Shown here: positions 7,453 through 14,229 of the stretch, piece by piece
Layout: the number at the start of each line of letters is the position of its first letter
How positions within the stretch are numbered: position 1 is the stretch's first letter
From: Porphyromonadaceae bacterium UBA4259
GTDB lineage: Bacteria; Bacteroidota; Bacteroidia; Bacteroidales; Muribaculaceae
DNA: 17,994 nt
NCBI GenBank assembly: GCA_002396125.1
Contig: DGWL01000100.1
Location: 1-17,994, forward strand
Direction of reading: 5' to 3'
Position numbers and translations under genes: made by a program
Notes under the pieces: model-generated
Database searches by the model: none
What the model was told of the DNA's origin: nothing
The model's input: the letters and a program-made list of their open reading frames with translations, nothing else

Positions 7453-8829
7453 CTATTCCATCGTGTTGTCGCGATCATCAAGGCGCTTGCCCCACAGGTA
7501 ATGGTTGGTTTCGCGCGCAATAACCCCCGATAGCAATAGAAGCGAAATGAGATTGGGGATTGCCATTAGGGCATTCATGATGTCGGCGATATTCCACACC
7601 ACGTTCAAAGCCATTGTGCAGCCCACAAAACACAGGATGATAAACACGATGCGATAAGGTTTTATGCTTCGTTTGCCGGCAAGGTATTCCATGGCCCTTT
7701 CACCATAGTAGCACCATCCCAAAATCGTGGAGAAGGCAAAGGTGAGAATTCCCAGAGTGAGAATCGTTGGCCCCACATAGGGAATCATGCTGAAGGCTTT
7801 CTTGGTGAGCATGCCACCGTCTTGATAGCTTATATTGGGGTGAGCAATGATGCTTGTTGTGATAACAAGACCGGTAATGGCACACACCACCACGGTGTCC
7901 CAGAATGTGCCGGTCGAGCTCACAAGCGCTTGACGCACAGGGTTCTTGGTTTGTGCCGCAGCAGCTACAATGGGTGCTGATCCAAGTCCCGACTCGTTGC
8001 TGAAGAGGCCTCGTGCTATACCGTAGCGTGCAGCAACCATTATCACAGTTCCGGCAGTACCTCCTGTTGCGGCCTCAAGTGAGAAAGCTTCGCTGCAGAT
8101 GAGGCAGATTGCCTCCCACAAGTGCGTGTGGTTAAGGCACAAGATATAGATACATCCCAGCACATAGAGGACTGCCATGAGTGGCACAAGAGCTGTGCAC
8201 CAGCGGCTGATACTCTTCACGCCTCCCAGCACCACCACGGCCACGAGTGCCATTAGCAAAACGCCCACTATCACGCGTACCAGTGTTTCGTTGCCGCCCG
8301 ATGCACAAAGCATTACCACGTTCTCACTGATGGCGTTGGCTTGAACCATGTTGCCGATGCCAAAGGCGGCAATTGCCGTGAACACGCAGAACAGCACTGC
8401 TAGCCACTTTTGTTTCAGGCCTCGCTCTAGAGCGTACATGGGGCCTCCAAGCATGGTGCCGTCGCTAGTCTTGACGCGATATTTTATCGCAAGCAATCCC
8501 TCGCTATACTTGGTGGCGATACCAAATAATCCTGTCAACCAGCACCACATTACAGCTCCTGGGCCACCTAGTGCTACAGCGGTTGCCACACCAATGATGT
8601 TGCCGGTGCCGATGGTTGCAGCAAGTGAGGTGGCTAGGGCCGCAAACTGGCTCACATCGCCATTTGCATCTTTGTCCTTCTTGACCGACATCTTGATGGC
8701 TGTGAATATTTTGCGTTGAGGAAAGCGCAGCCTGAAGGTCAGGAACAAGTGTGTGCCAAACAGCAATACTATCATGGGCCAGCCCCACAGGTAGCCACTG
8801 ATTATTTCGGTGATTTCGTTGAAGGACAT
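7453..8829 (-). CDS. AGCS-family sodium:alanine (amino acid) symporter
   Basis: The 458-residue inner-membrane protein belongs to the alanine or glycine:cation symporter family (TC 2.A.25). It would import small neutral amino acids with sodium. Family hallmarks are GTGNIIGVATAVALGGPGA at about 74-92, TKYSEGLLAIKYR at 106-118, the GGPMYALERGL loop at 128-138, and a later NESGLGSAPIVAAAAQTKNP segment. Ten or so hydrophobic segments are visible. Length is normal for the family. No promoter of the TAnnTTTG type appears in the 62 bp upstream, so it is probably transcribed with the lipoprotein gene before it. Exact substrate cannot be read from sequence. Confidence 0.93.
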   Translation of the reverse strand: MSFNEITEIISGYLWGWPMIVLLFGTHLFLTFRLRFPQRKIFTAIKMSVKKDKDANGDVSQFAALATSLAATIGTGNIIGVATAVALGGPGAVMWCWLTGLFGIATKYSEGLLAIKYRVKTSDGTMLGGPMYALERGLKQKWLAVLFCVFTAIAAFGIGNMVQANAISENVVMLCASGGNETLVRVIVGVLLMALVAVVVLGGVKSISRWCTALVPLMAVLYVLGCIYILCLNHTHLWEAICLICSEAFSLEAATGGTAGTVIMVAARYGIARGLFSNESGLGSAPIVAAAAQTKNPVRQALVSSTGTFWDTVVVCAITGLVITTSIIAHPNISYQDGGMLTKKAFSMIPYVGPTILTLGILTFAFSTILGWCYYGERAMEYLAGKRSIKPYRIVFIILCFVGCTMALNVVWNIADIMNALMAIPNLISLLLLSGVIARETNHYLWGKRLDDRDNTME

Positions 8830-8891
8830 TGTTTATGGTTTTTAGTTTTCAGATTACAGATTTTTTCAAGTCTGATTTCTTATTTATGGGG

Positions 8892-9374
8892 TTAGTCGTT
8901 AGGCTGGCTGTCGGCCAACTTGAAATGGCCGTTTTCATTAACGACAGTCATGTCATATTGCGCCTGAAACACTTTGCCGTCGGCATCTTTCACATCAACT
9001 TGCACGATGAAACTTTGTGGGTCTTCAATGCCTTTCATGATGGTGTCGACGCGCTGCACTTTCTCGCTTGTCATCACATCGCAAATCAAGTCGATGGCGT
9101 TATCCTGATTGTTGCAATTCTCAATGTAACTGCTGTAGAAATCTTGAGTCAAGTGCTTCTGTGCCAGGGCTTGAGCTTGCTTGCCATTGAGCTTGACGTA
9201 GCTGTCAAGGAACGAAGTTAGGAATGTCACCTCGTCTTTGTTGTCAATGACTTGTGTCGTGTCACTTTTAGCTGTAGTGCCACTTGCTTCGTTTCCCTTG
9301 TTACCGTTGCAGGCAGTGATTGCCAACATGAGAGTCGCACTTAATATGAGAGTAATAAAATTCTTTGATTTCAT
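8892..9374 (-). CDS. Small lipoprotein, NTF2-like/DUF4878-like (uncharacterised)
   Basis: The 160-residue product has a lipoprotein signal peptide ending in AITAC, so Cys22 would be lipidated. A low-complexity linker (about 23-46, rich in G, N, T, S, D) follows, then a compact domain of about 110 residues. The domain starts with a helix (TFLTSFLDSYVKLNGKQAQA) and ends in beta strands (SFIVQVDVKDADGKVFQAQ, DMTVVNENGHFKLAD). This helix-then-strands layout recalls NTF2-like periplasmic domains; the fold is a guess. It has its own promoter, and the symporter gene follows after 62 bp. Function unknown. Confidence 0.85.
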   Translation of the reverse strand: MKSKNFITLILSATLMLAITACNGNKGNEASGTTAKSDTTQVIDNKDEVTFLTSFLDSYVKLNGKQAQALAQKHLTQDFYSSYIENCNNQDNAIDLICDVMTSEKVQRVDTIMKGIEDPQSFIVQVDVKDADGKVFQAQYDMTVVNENGHFKLADSQPND

Positions 9375-9405
9375 GAGAGTGTAATTTATTGTGTTAATTT
9401 ATCGC

Positions 9406-9437
9406 CAAAGTTAGTAAAACTAGATTGAATTTCCAAA
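9406..9437 (-). promoter_or_regulatory. Promoter of the lipoprotein (and probably symporter) unit
   Basis: On the minus strand, TTTG (9437-9434), 20 bp, then TAACTTTG (9413-9406) is a full Bacteroidetes sigma-type promoter. The expected leader is about 28 nt. The -33 box lies inside the last codons of the upstream HAD gene. Confidence 0.8.
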
Positions 9438-10073
9438 TATTAACTGTGTCAACTGCGATAAATCGTCAATAATGTTGTGGCAGTGTGGGGTGATGGCCTC
9501 GCGAGTGCATGTGCTGGGAATTCCCACCACATGGGCTCCACTAGCCATGCCTGCCCGCAGGCCATTGATTGAATCTTCCACCACGCAGCAGTGCTCAATG
9601 CCAACGCCCAGTTGCCTGGCTCCCAGCAGGAAGCATTCGGGCGATGGCTTGGGCTCACTCACCATGTCGCCGGTGACTATGCCCTTGAAAAAGCTTGCGA
9701 ACTCGGGATGCTGGCTATAGACAGCATCCATCTTGCGGGGATTGCTGCTGGTGACAATGCAGCAGGGAATGCCACGATTGTTGAGTGCTGTAAGCACCTG
9801 TGTTGTGGCGGGGAAGTAGTCAAATCGCATGTCGCGTTGAAAACTGTCGAGCAACGCTTTCACTTGCTTGCGTAGCTCGGGAGTAGCAAAATAGGTGTGG
9901 AGGATGTTGTGCAAGTTCGACCCCTTTATGACCTGAGCAAAACCCTCTACACCAGTGGGGAAGCGGCGGTCGACAGCTTCCCAAAAACCGGTGTAGATAC
10001 CTTCGCTGTCAATCAGCACTCCGTCGAGGTCAAAGAGTACGCCCTTGATTTTGTTATTATTTTCTGTTTTCAT
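9420..10073 (-). CDS. HAD-superfamily hydrolase, beta-phosphoglucomutase/PGMB-like sugar phosphatase
   Basis: This 217-residue cytoplasmic enzyme has all four HAD motifs: DLDG with Asp15 and Asp17 (nucleophile and acid/base), VTSS with Thr108/Ser109, Lys142 in EPKPSPE, and the acidic pair Glu166-Asp167 in VVEDSINGLRAG. The helical cap between motifs I and II (about 25-85) makes it subfamily I. The GVLIDSE and EDSINGL phrasing is that of the beta-phosphoglucomutase/sugar-phosphatase branch. Substrate cannot be assigned. The gene stands alone with its own promoter. Confidence 0.92.
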   Translation of the reverse strand: MKTENNNKIKGVLFDLDGVLIDSEGIYTGFWEAVDRRFPTGVEGFAQVIKGSNLHNILHTYFATPELRKQVKALLDSFQRDMRFDYFPATTQVLTALNNRGIPCCIVTSSNPRKMDAVYSQHPEFASFFKGIVTGDMVSEPKPSPECFLLGARQLGVGIEHCCVVEDSINGLRAGMASGAHVVGIPSTCTREAITPHCHNIIDDLSQLTQLIFGNSI

Positions 10074-10094
10074 TGATATCCTATTTTAAAGAGG

Positions 10095-10125
10095 CAAAGT
10101 TATAACATTCCCGCAAAACCACAAA
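10095..10125 (-). promoter_or_regulatory. Promoter of the HAD phosphatase gene
   Basis: On the minus strand, TTTG (10125-10122), 19 bp, then TAACTTTG (10102-10095). Both boxes fit the Bacteroidetes consensus and predict a leader of about 18 nt. Confidence 0.8.
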
Positions 10126-10164
10126 ATAAACACCGCTTCTTGCTGAAAAATAGCAATGATGAAC

Positions 10165-10192
10165 TTTGGAGTTTAGAATAAGTCTACCTTTG
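10165..10192 (+). promoter_or_regulatory. Promoter candidate of the chimeric pseudogene
   Basis: TACCTTTG at 10185-10192 is a consensus -7 box. A TTTG at 10165-10168 precedes it, but the spacing is only 16 bp instead of about 20. The expected leader is about 38 nt. It suggests the broken gene can still be transcribed. Confidence 0.5.
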
Positions 10193-10233
10193 CCCGCAAT
10201 ACCAATTTTTTTACACATTTATCTACATAATTA

Positions 10234-10984
10234 ATGAGAAAATTAGCACTTTTACTGATGGCTCTCACTCTTGCCATGGCGGCAAGTGCCGAGCCTGCTC
10301 ATCCGCAACCTGCAACTTTGCTTCAACCTAATGGCGAAAGCTTGAAAATCAAGCTGGTGGGCGATGAGTTTTATCACTTCAACACCACAGTTGATGGATA
10401 TACCGTGATTAACAACAAGGGTAGCTGGGAGTATGCCCTTGAGCGACTCGCCCACAATCACCGGCGATGGCTCGCTGAGTGTCAAGTCGCAGCACAATCT
10501 TGGCATTTCGTTCTCAAATAACCTGCTTGTGGAAAGTGGTGTCAAGCTTGAGCTCGATGCCTACAACTTTGGAATTATCGCCACTGGCAACAATACCGCG
10601 GTTCTCACTGTTAAGGGTGCCGAGACCGTGCTCAAAGCCAGGGGACTCAACAGCCAGCCGCTGGCAGGCCTGGGTAATGTTGTCCTGAGCGATGGCTTGA
10701 CGTTCACTTCGCCCGCCGGCGCCTATTTCGACACAGCCTCCCATGCCGTTGTCGCTCAAGATGGTGGCTCACTCATAGGCCAGTGGATTGAGATAAGCAA
10801 GGGGGCACTTGTTGTGGGAGATGTTAACGGCGATGGTGTGGTTAATTCGAGCGATGTCACAGCACTCTACAAGTTCATTCTCACCGGCGACACCACGCAA
10901 CTCAGCAATGGTGACGTTAACGGCGACGGCACTGACAATTCGGGCGATGTGACCGCTGTCTACAAGTTAATCTTGGGCAATTAA
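10234..10984 (+). pseudogene. Broken chimera: start of an M6-metalloprotease-like secreted protein joined out of frame to a dockerin-like C-terminus
   Basis: The first frame (ATG 10234) gives a signal peptide (MRKLALLLMALTLAMAASA) and AHPQPATLLQPNGESLKIKL, GDEFYHFNTTVDGYTVI and WEYA. These are the standard opening of Bacteroidetes M6-type metalloproteases; after WEYA the frame degenerates and stops at 10521. A second frame, open from 10409, reads SDSPTITGDGSLSV from about 10440, then a beta-rich region (IIATGNNTAVLTVKGAETVL...). It ends in two calcium-loop repeats, DVNGDGVVNSSDVTALYKFIL and DVNGDGTDNSGDVTAVYKLIL (about 10830-10980). The join at about 10433-10450 removes the whole protease domain. 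The likeliest cause is a deletion between two secreted-protein genes. An assembly or sequencing error would have to explain both the frame change and the missing domain. Confidence 0.8.
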
Positions 10985-11024
10985 TGACTTGCGCGACTGG
11001 CGTTCAATCATTTTGCCACTGGAG

Positions 11025-11065
11025 AAAAAACACCCCATGATGCAAGTTGCCATCATGGGGTGTTT
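11025..11065 (-). terminator. Strong intrinsic terminator (minus strand)
   Basis: AAACACCCCATGATG (11028-11042) and its exact complement (11051-11065) form a 15-bp perfect stem with an 8-nt loop. On the minus strand the stem runs into TTTTTT, giving a classic terminator. It lies 45 bp after the stop of the small minus-strand ORF. On the plus strand, after the pseudogene, the stem lacks a T-tract beyond TTT, so it is weaker in that direction. Confidence 0.85.
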
Positions 11066-11110
11066 CAGTATCACTCTGTTTAGAGATTGCGGTGATTAAC
11101 GTGAGCGCGT

Positions 11111-11302
11111 CTACCAAAATTGTCGCAGTGGTGGGGGAGTGGTTGTTGTTGGCAGTTGTGCGGGGAGCTTCTTGGTGTTGAGTGCGCTGTTGATGGCTAC
11201 AGCCATCAACACTTTGCCCAGGATGCCTCCCACAGCGCCTATCACCCCGCCAAAGAGTCCGCCCTCGGCATAGGAGACGGATTTAATATTGGCAATAATC
11301 AA
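11111..11302 (-). CDS. Candidate 63-residue glycine-rich hydrophobic small protein (TTG start), or a small RNA from the same unit
   Basis: The frame begins at a TTG (11302-11300) and codes for a basic/polar start (MIIANIKSVSYAEGG). A glycine-rich hydrophobic helix of about 28 residues follows (LFGGVIGAVGGILGKVLMAV, AINSALN), then a proline/threonine tail (LPTTTTPPPLRQFW). It looks like a single-pass membrane or membrane-active peptide; the GG before the hydrophobic part also recalls double-glycine leaders, though the leader would be short. A full promoter lies just upstream and a strong terminator downstream, so the region is very probably transcribed. Against coding: no ATG start, no ribosome-binding site, and the predicted RNA start is within a few bases of the TTG. 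Transcription is the safer claim; the protein is uncertain. It is the only gene candidate between 10985 and 11386. Confidence 0.4.
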   Translation of the reverse strand: MIIANIKSVSYAEGGLFGGVIGAVGGILGKVLMAVAINSALNTKKLPAQLPTTTTPPPLRQFW

Positions 11303-11307
11303 TTTCC

Positions 11308-11339
11308 CAAAGATAAGGACTTATTTGGTAATTACCAAA
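11308..11339 (-). promoter_or_regulatory. Minus-strand promoter of the divergent pair
   Basis: On the minus strand, TTTG (11339-11336), 20 bp, then TATCTTTG (11315-11308). Both boxes match and the spacing is ideal. It drives the small ORF/RNA that ends at the terminator at 11025-11065. Its -33 box is within the 22-bp palindrome. Confidence 0.75.
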
Positions 11340-11342
11340 TAA
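11321..11342. promoter_or_regulatory. 22-bp perfect palindrome, probable operator
   Basis: The half-site TTATTTGGTAA (11321-11331) is followed directly by its exact complement (11332-11342). It contains the -33 boxes of both divergent promoters, so a dimeric regulator bound here would be expected to affect both. No regulator gene lies next to it; the regulator is unknown. Confidence 0.65.
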
Positions 11343-11355
11343 TTCTATAATTTTG
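11324..11355 (+). promoter_or_regulatory. Plus-strand promoter of the glycosyltransferase pair
   Basis: TTTG (11324-11327), 20 bp, then TAATTTTG (11348-11355). The expected leader to the ATG at 11387 is about 28 nt. Its -33 box overlaps the palindrome and its position is the mirror image of the minus-strand promoter. Confidence 0.8.
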
Positions 11356-11386
11356 CGATAGAATTAATAAAATAGATAGTAAGGCG

Positions 11387-12514
11387 ATGAAAATTCTGTT
11401 TGTTGGCGATGCAAGTAATATGCACAACAGTTTGGCTCAGGCTCTCAGAGACTTGGGGCACACCGCCGTGGTGGCCAGCAACGGCTCGCACTGGATGAAC
11501 ACTCATCGCGACATCAACCTCAAGCGCCATCCTGGAAAGATGGGGGCTGTGCGTTATGTGCTCGACGTGCTGCGTGCGCTGCCCAAGATGCGAGACTTCG
11601 ACGTGGTGCAGACCTGCGGGCACATTTTCCTCGACCTTAAGCCTGGTAAGGTGAGGCGTGTTTTTGACTTTCTAAAGCGTCACAATCGTAGTGTCGTGAT
11701 GAGTGCCTTGGGCACCGACTATGTCTACTACACCGCCTGCCATGATGGCAAGACTTATCGCTACAGCGATTACATGTTGGGCGACAAGCCGTCGCCTTAT
11801 GCCCTCTCGGCCGAGTATCAGGCAAAGCATGAGGACAACTGGAAACTGCCGGTCATGCGGGAGTATAGCGACTATGTGTTGAAGAACATCGATGGTGCAA
11901 TCTCTTGCTTGTGGGAGTATCAGGCATGTTACGAGCCGCTGCTGGGCGACCGCATTGCCTATGGCGGCATTCCCATCGACACTGCTAATGTGGCCCCTAA
12001 CATCGTTGAACATGAACCCGACAAGGTGAAATTCTTCATAGGCATACAGCGTGACCGTAACATCCTCAAGGGCACCGACTTGTTGCTTGAGGCTGCAAAG
12101 CGCACGGTGGAAAAGTATCCGCAGCAGTGCGAGCTCACAGTGGTTGAGAGCGTGCCCTATCAGGAATACATCGAGAAGTTGTGTAGCTCACACGTTATCC
12201 TCGACCAGCTTTATTCTTACACCCCTGCAACCAATGCGCTGCTTGCCATGGCACGTGGACTGGTGGCGGTGAGCGGCGCTGAGCCTGAATATTACGATCT
12301 CATTGGGGAGCACGAGTTGCGGCCCATTGTCAATGTTAATCCTCTCATCGAGGGCGACATCGATGCCAAGCTTGAATGGATTGTCAAGAACAAGCACCGG
12401 CTGCCAGAGCTAAGCCGCCAGAGCAGGGCCTTTGTCGAGAAACACAACGAAGCCCACACAGTTGCCCGGCGCTATTTGGATTTTTGGAATAAAGTGCTTG
12501 AAACCAAGAAATAG
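11387..12514 (+). CDS. Glycosyltransferase, GT-B fold (GT4-like)
   Basis: The 375-residue cytoplasmic protein has a GT-B layout. An N-terminal Rossmann half opens with MKILFVGDASNMHNSLAQAL and contains FDVVQTCGHIF (71-81) and SALGTDYVYYT. A C-terminal half holds the donor-site segment FIGIQRDRNILKGTDLLLEA (217-236, with Arg/Lys-Gly). The nucleotide-sugar region YTPATNALLAMARGLVAVSG is at 278-297, followed by the acidic pair Glu299/Glu301. This is the GT4 arrangement in diverged form. It lacks the N-terminal GGxx loop of BshA/MshA-type enzymes, so it is probably not a low-molecular-weight-thiol enzyme. It is first in a two-gene unit; the next gene starts 8 bp after its stop. Donor and acceptor sugars are unknown. 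Confidence 0.85.
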   Translation: MKILFVGDASNMHNSLAQALRDLGHTAVVASNGSHWMNTHRDINLKRHPGKMGAVRYVLDVLRALPKMRDFDVVQTCGHIFLDLKPGKVRRVFDFLKRHNRSVVMSALGTDYVYYTACHDGKTYRYSDYMLGDKPSPYALSAEYQAKHEDNWKLPVMREYSDYVLKNIDGAISCLWEYQACYEPLLGDRIAYGGIPIDTANVAPNIVEHEPDKVKFFIGIQRDRNILKGTDLLLEAAKRTVEKYPQQCELTVVESVPYQEYIEKLCSSHVILDQLYSYTPATNALLAMARGLVAVSGAEPEYYDLIGEHELRPIVNVNPLIEGDIDAKLEWIVKNKHRLPELSRQSRAFVEKHNEAHTVARRYLDFWNKVLETKK

Positions 12515-12522
12515 AATAATTC

Positions 12523-13350
12523 ATGACTCTTCAACTATTAATATCAACCCTTAACGAAGGAATCAACAGTGTGGCGCAGTTGGTGTTGCCGCCGCGTGAG
12601 GGAATTGGCTACGTGGTGTCGTGGCAACACAGCGGCAATGAGGAAATTGCTCTACCAGTTGAGTTGCAGCGCCCTGACGTCGAGGTCTATAATCTGCAAG
12701 GGCGTGGCTTGAGTCGCAATCGCAACAATGCCATTCGTCACGCCACAGCCGACGTGTGCCTCATCGCCGACGACGACTGCCGCTACACCCACGAGCGCCT
12801 GCAACAAGTAATCGACACGTTTGAGCAAAATCCTAATGTTGATATAGCCACTTTCCGTTTTGAGGGCGAAGGGTCTAATAAGTTTTTTCCAACCTATTCA
12901 TTTAATCTATCCAAATTTCCTAAAGGCTACTTTGTCTCTTCAATAGAAATTGCTTTTAGGCGCGAGCGCGTGCAAGGCAAATTGTGGTTTAATGAAAATT
13001 TTGGGTTGGGCGCTAAGATTTTTGATTGTGGAGAAGAGCACATTTTCATTCAAGACGCTCTTTCACAGGCTTTGACTTGTATGTTCTTTCCCATCACTGT
13101 TGTTAGAGAAAACGACTCTACAGTGTGCGTGAAACGCGACGTTGAGCCTGGCACACTCATGGCACATGGAGCGATATTGCAACTGTATAATCCTTCAACT
13201 GTGTTCTTGCGCATATTGCTGAAGGCTTATCGACTGTGCCGTTATAGGAACGTGCCTTTTTTCAAGGCTGTTCGGCACATGAAAAAAGGCGCTCAATACA
13301 TGAAATCTCACCCTGAGATTTTAACTGACAATGTTTTAATTCATGATTAA
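12523..13350 (+). CDS. Glycosyltransferase family 2 (GT-A fold)
   Basis: The 275-residue product is a GT2-type transferase. It opens with LQLLISTLNEGINSV and has the nucleotide-binding phrase GLSRNRNNAIRHATAD at 62-77, where GT2 proteins read G.s.aRN.gi..A.gd. The metal site ADDDCRY is at 82-88 (Asp83-85), and the acidic GEEH at 170-173 lies where the catalytic base is expected. There is no membrane segment except a weakly hydrophobic C-terminal stretch (STVFLRILLKAYRLCRY) that may sit on the membrane. Base composition changes inside the gene: about 54% GC near 12541-12620, about 30% at 12881-12960. Its last 15 bp overlap the end of the opposing ATP-grasp gene. Confidence 0.88.
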   Translation: MTLQLLISTLNEGINSVAQLVLPPREGIGYVVSWQHSGNEEIALPVELQRPDVEVYNLQGRGLSRNRNNAIRHATADVCLIADDDCRYTHERLQQVIDTFEQNPNVDIATFRFEGEGSNKFFPTYSFNLSKFPKGYFVSSIEIAFRRERVQGKLWFNENFGLGAKIFDCGEEHIFIQDALSQALTCMFFPITVVRENDSTVCVKRDVEPGTLMAHGAILQLYNPSTVFLRILLKAYRLCRYRNVPFFKAVRHMKKGAQYMKSHPEILTDNVLIHD

Positions 13351-14205
13351 AAAATCCTCGAAGCGTCGCCACTTGTCATCAATGACTTGAGGATGCAATT
13401 CAGGCTCAACACCGTCGATCAACGCAAAGGGGTTCATTCCTGTGGCGATGTTGACACATGATGTGCCCGAGATTCGCTTTGAAAACTCAATATAATAAAG
13501 CTGCTTGCTTGTGTCTTGGCACAGTTGCAGGTGGAAAATATCGCTAAATGGTCCATCATTGGCAGGGCATGCAGCCAAGATAAATTCTCTCACGGCACTT
13601 GCCAGCTCTCCATCAAGCGGTAACAACTTGATGAAGCGGTCATAACCGTTTTTGAGTGTAACTTCACGTGGGAAGATGTGCATCGTGGTGTCGTCGTAGC
13701 GCAACACGTCGACAACATACTCGTGCATGATGTCAATTCTTTGAGTTACGCACGCATTGTCGAGCAACTGCACGTTGCGAGAGCCGGCCGAACGGGTGTT
13801 AGGCCTGATGCACACGTTGGTGGTGCTGAAAGTGGCAGGCACTTTAATGCGACAGCCGGCGGTGAGTGGCGCCAGGTGATTGTTCATCGCATTTTTGTTG
13901 TAGTAGCTTGGCTCAACTCGGGAGAAACTGTGATGAGTAACAATCTCGGCTACCAAGTCATTTACCTGCCGGGTGATTTCATCGGCTGGAAAAACCACAG
14001 CGTCGCCTGCCTTGAGCATTTCAAGTGCACGGCTATCGTGAATGCGCTTCACTTGTGGATGTCTCTCGGCAATGCGCTTGAAGTCTTCGTCAAGGTCGCT
14101 AAGATACAAAGTGTGATTGACACTATTGCGCTTGACGTAGTCCTCAAAAAAAAGCTCGGCACTCAGTCCTGCGCGACTACCGCTTTCAAATACAATGAAA
14201 TTCAT
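13336..14205 (-). CDS. ATP-grasp domain protein (carboxylate-amine ligase-like)
   Basis: The 289-residue product reads as a compact ATP-grasp enzyme, which would join a carboxylate to an amine or thiol through an acyl-phosphate. An N-terminal domain ends in a DAVVFPADE strand (68-76). YNKNAMNNHLAPLTAGCRIKVPAT (102-125) fits the family's nK..m...L...gi.vP.t pattern. VCIRPNTRSAGSRNV (131-145) fits the glycine-rich ATP loop, though Arg134 replaces the usual Lys. EYVVDVLRYDD (162-172) and YIEFSKRISGTS (238-249, Glu240 and Arg244, metal and phosphate ligands) complete the set. It lies 24 bp after the PIG-L gene on the same strand. Substrate unknown; a role in glycan decoration is inferred from its neighbours. 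Confidence 0.75.
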   Translation of the reverse strand: MNFIVFESGSRAGLSAELFFEDYVKRNSVNHTLYLSDLDEDFKRIAERHPQVKRIHDSRALEMLKAGDAVVFPADEITRQVNDLVAEIVTHHSFSRVEPSYYNKNAMNNHLAPLTAGCRIKVPATFSTTNVCIRPNTRSAGSRNVQLLDNACVTQRIDIMHEYVVDVLRYDDTTMHIFPREVTLKNGYDRFIKLLPLDGELASAVREFILAACPANDGPFSDIFHLQLCQDTSKQLYYIEFSKRISGTSCVNIATGMNPFALIDGVEPELHPQVIDDKWRRFEDFLIMN

Positions 14206-14229
14206 AGCGTTGCTCGGGGGTTGTGTGGA

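Noticed and set aside
8830..8891. CAGA/TCTG repeats before the symporter gene as an operator or terminator
   Set aside because: The stems are four bases long, and this kind of match is common in A/T-rich spacers.
10234..10984. Programmed frameshift joining the two frames
   Set aside because: There is no slippery heptamer at the junction, and the halves belong to different protein types with the protease domain missing.
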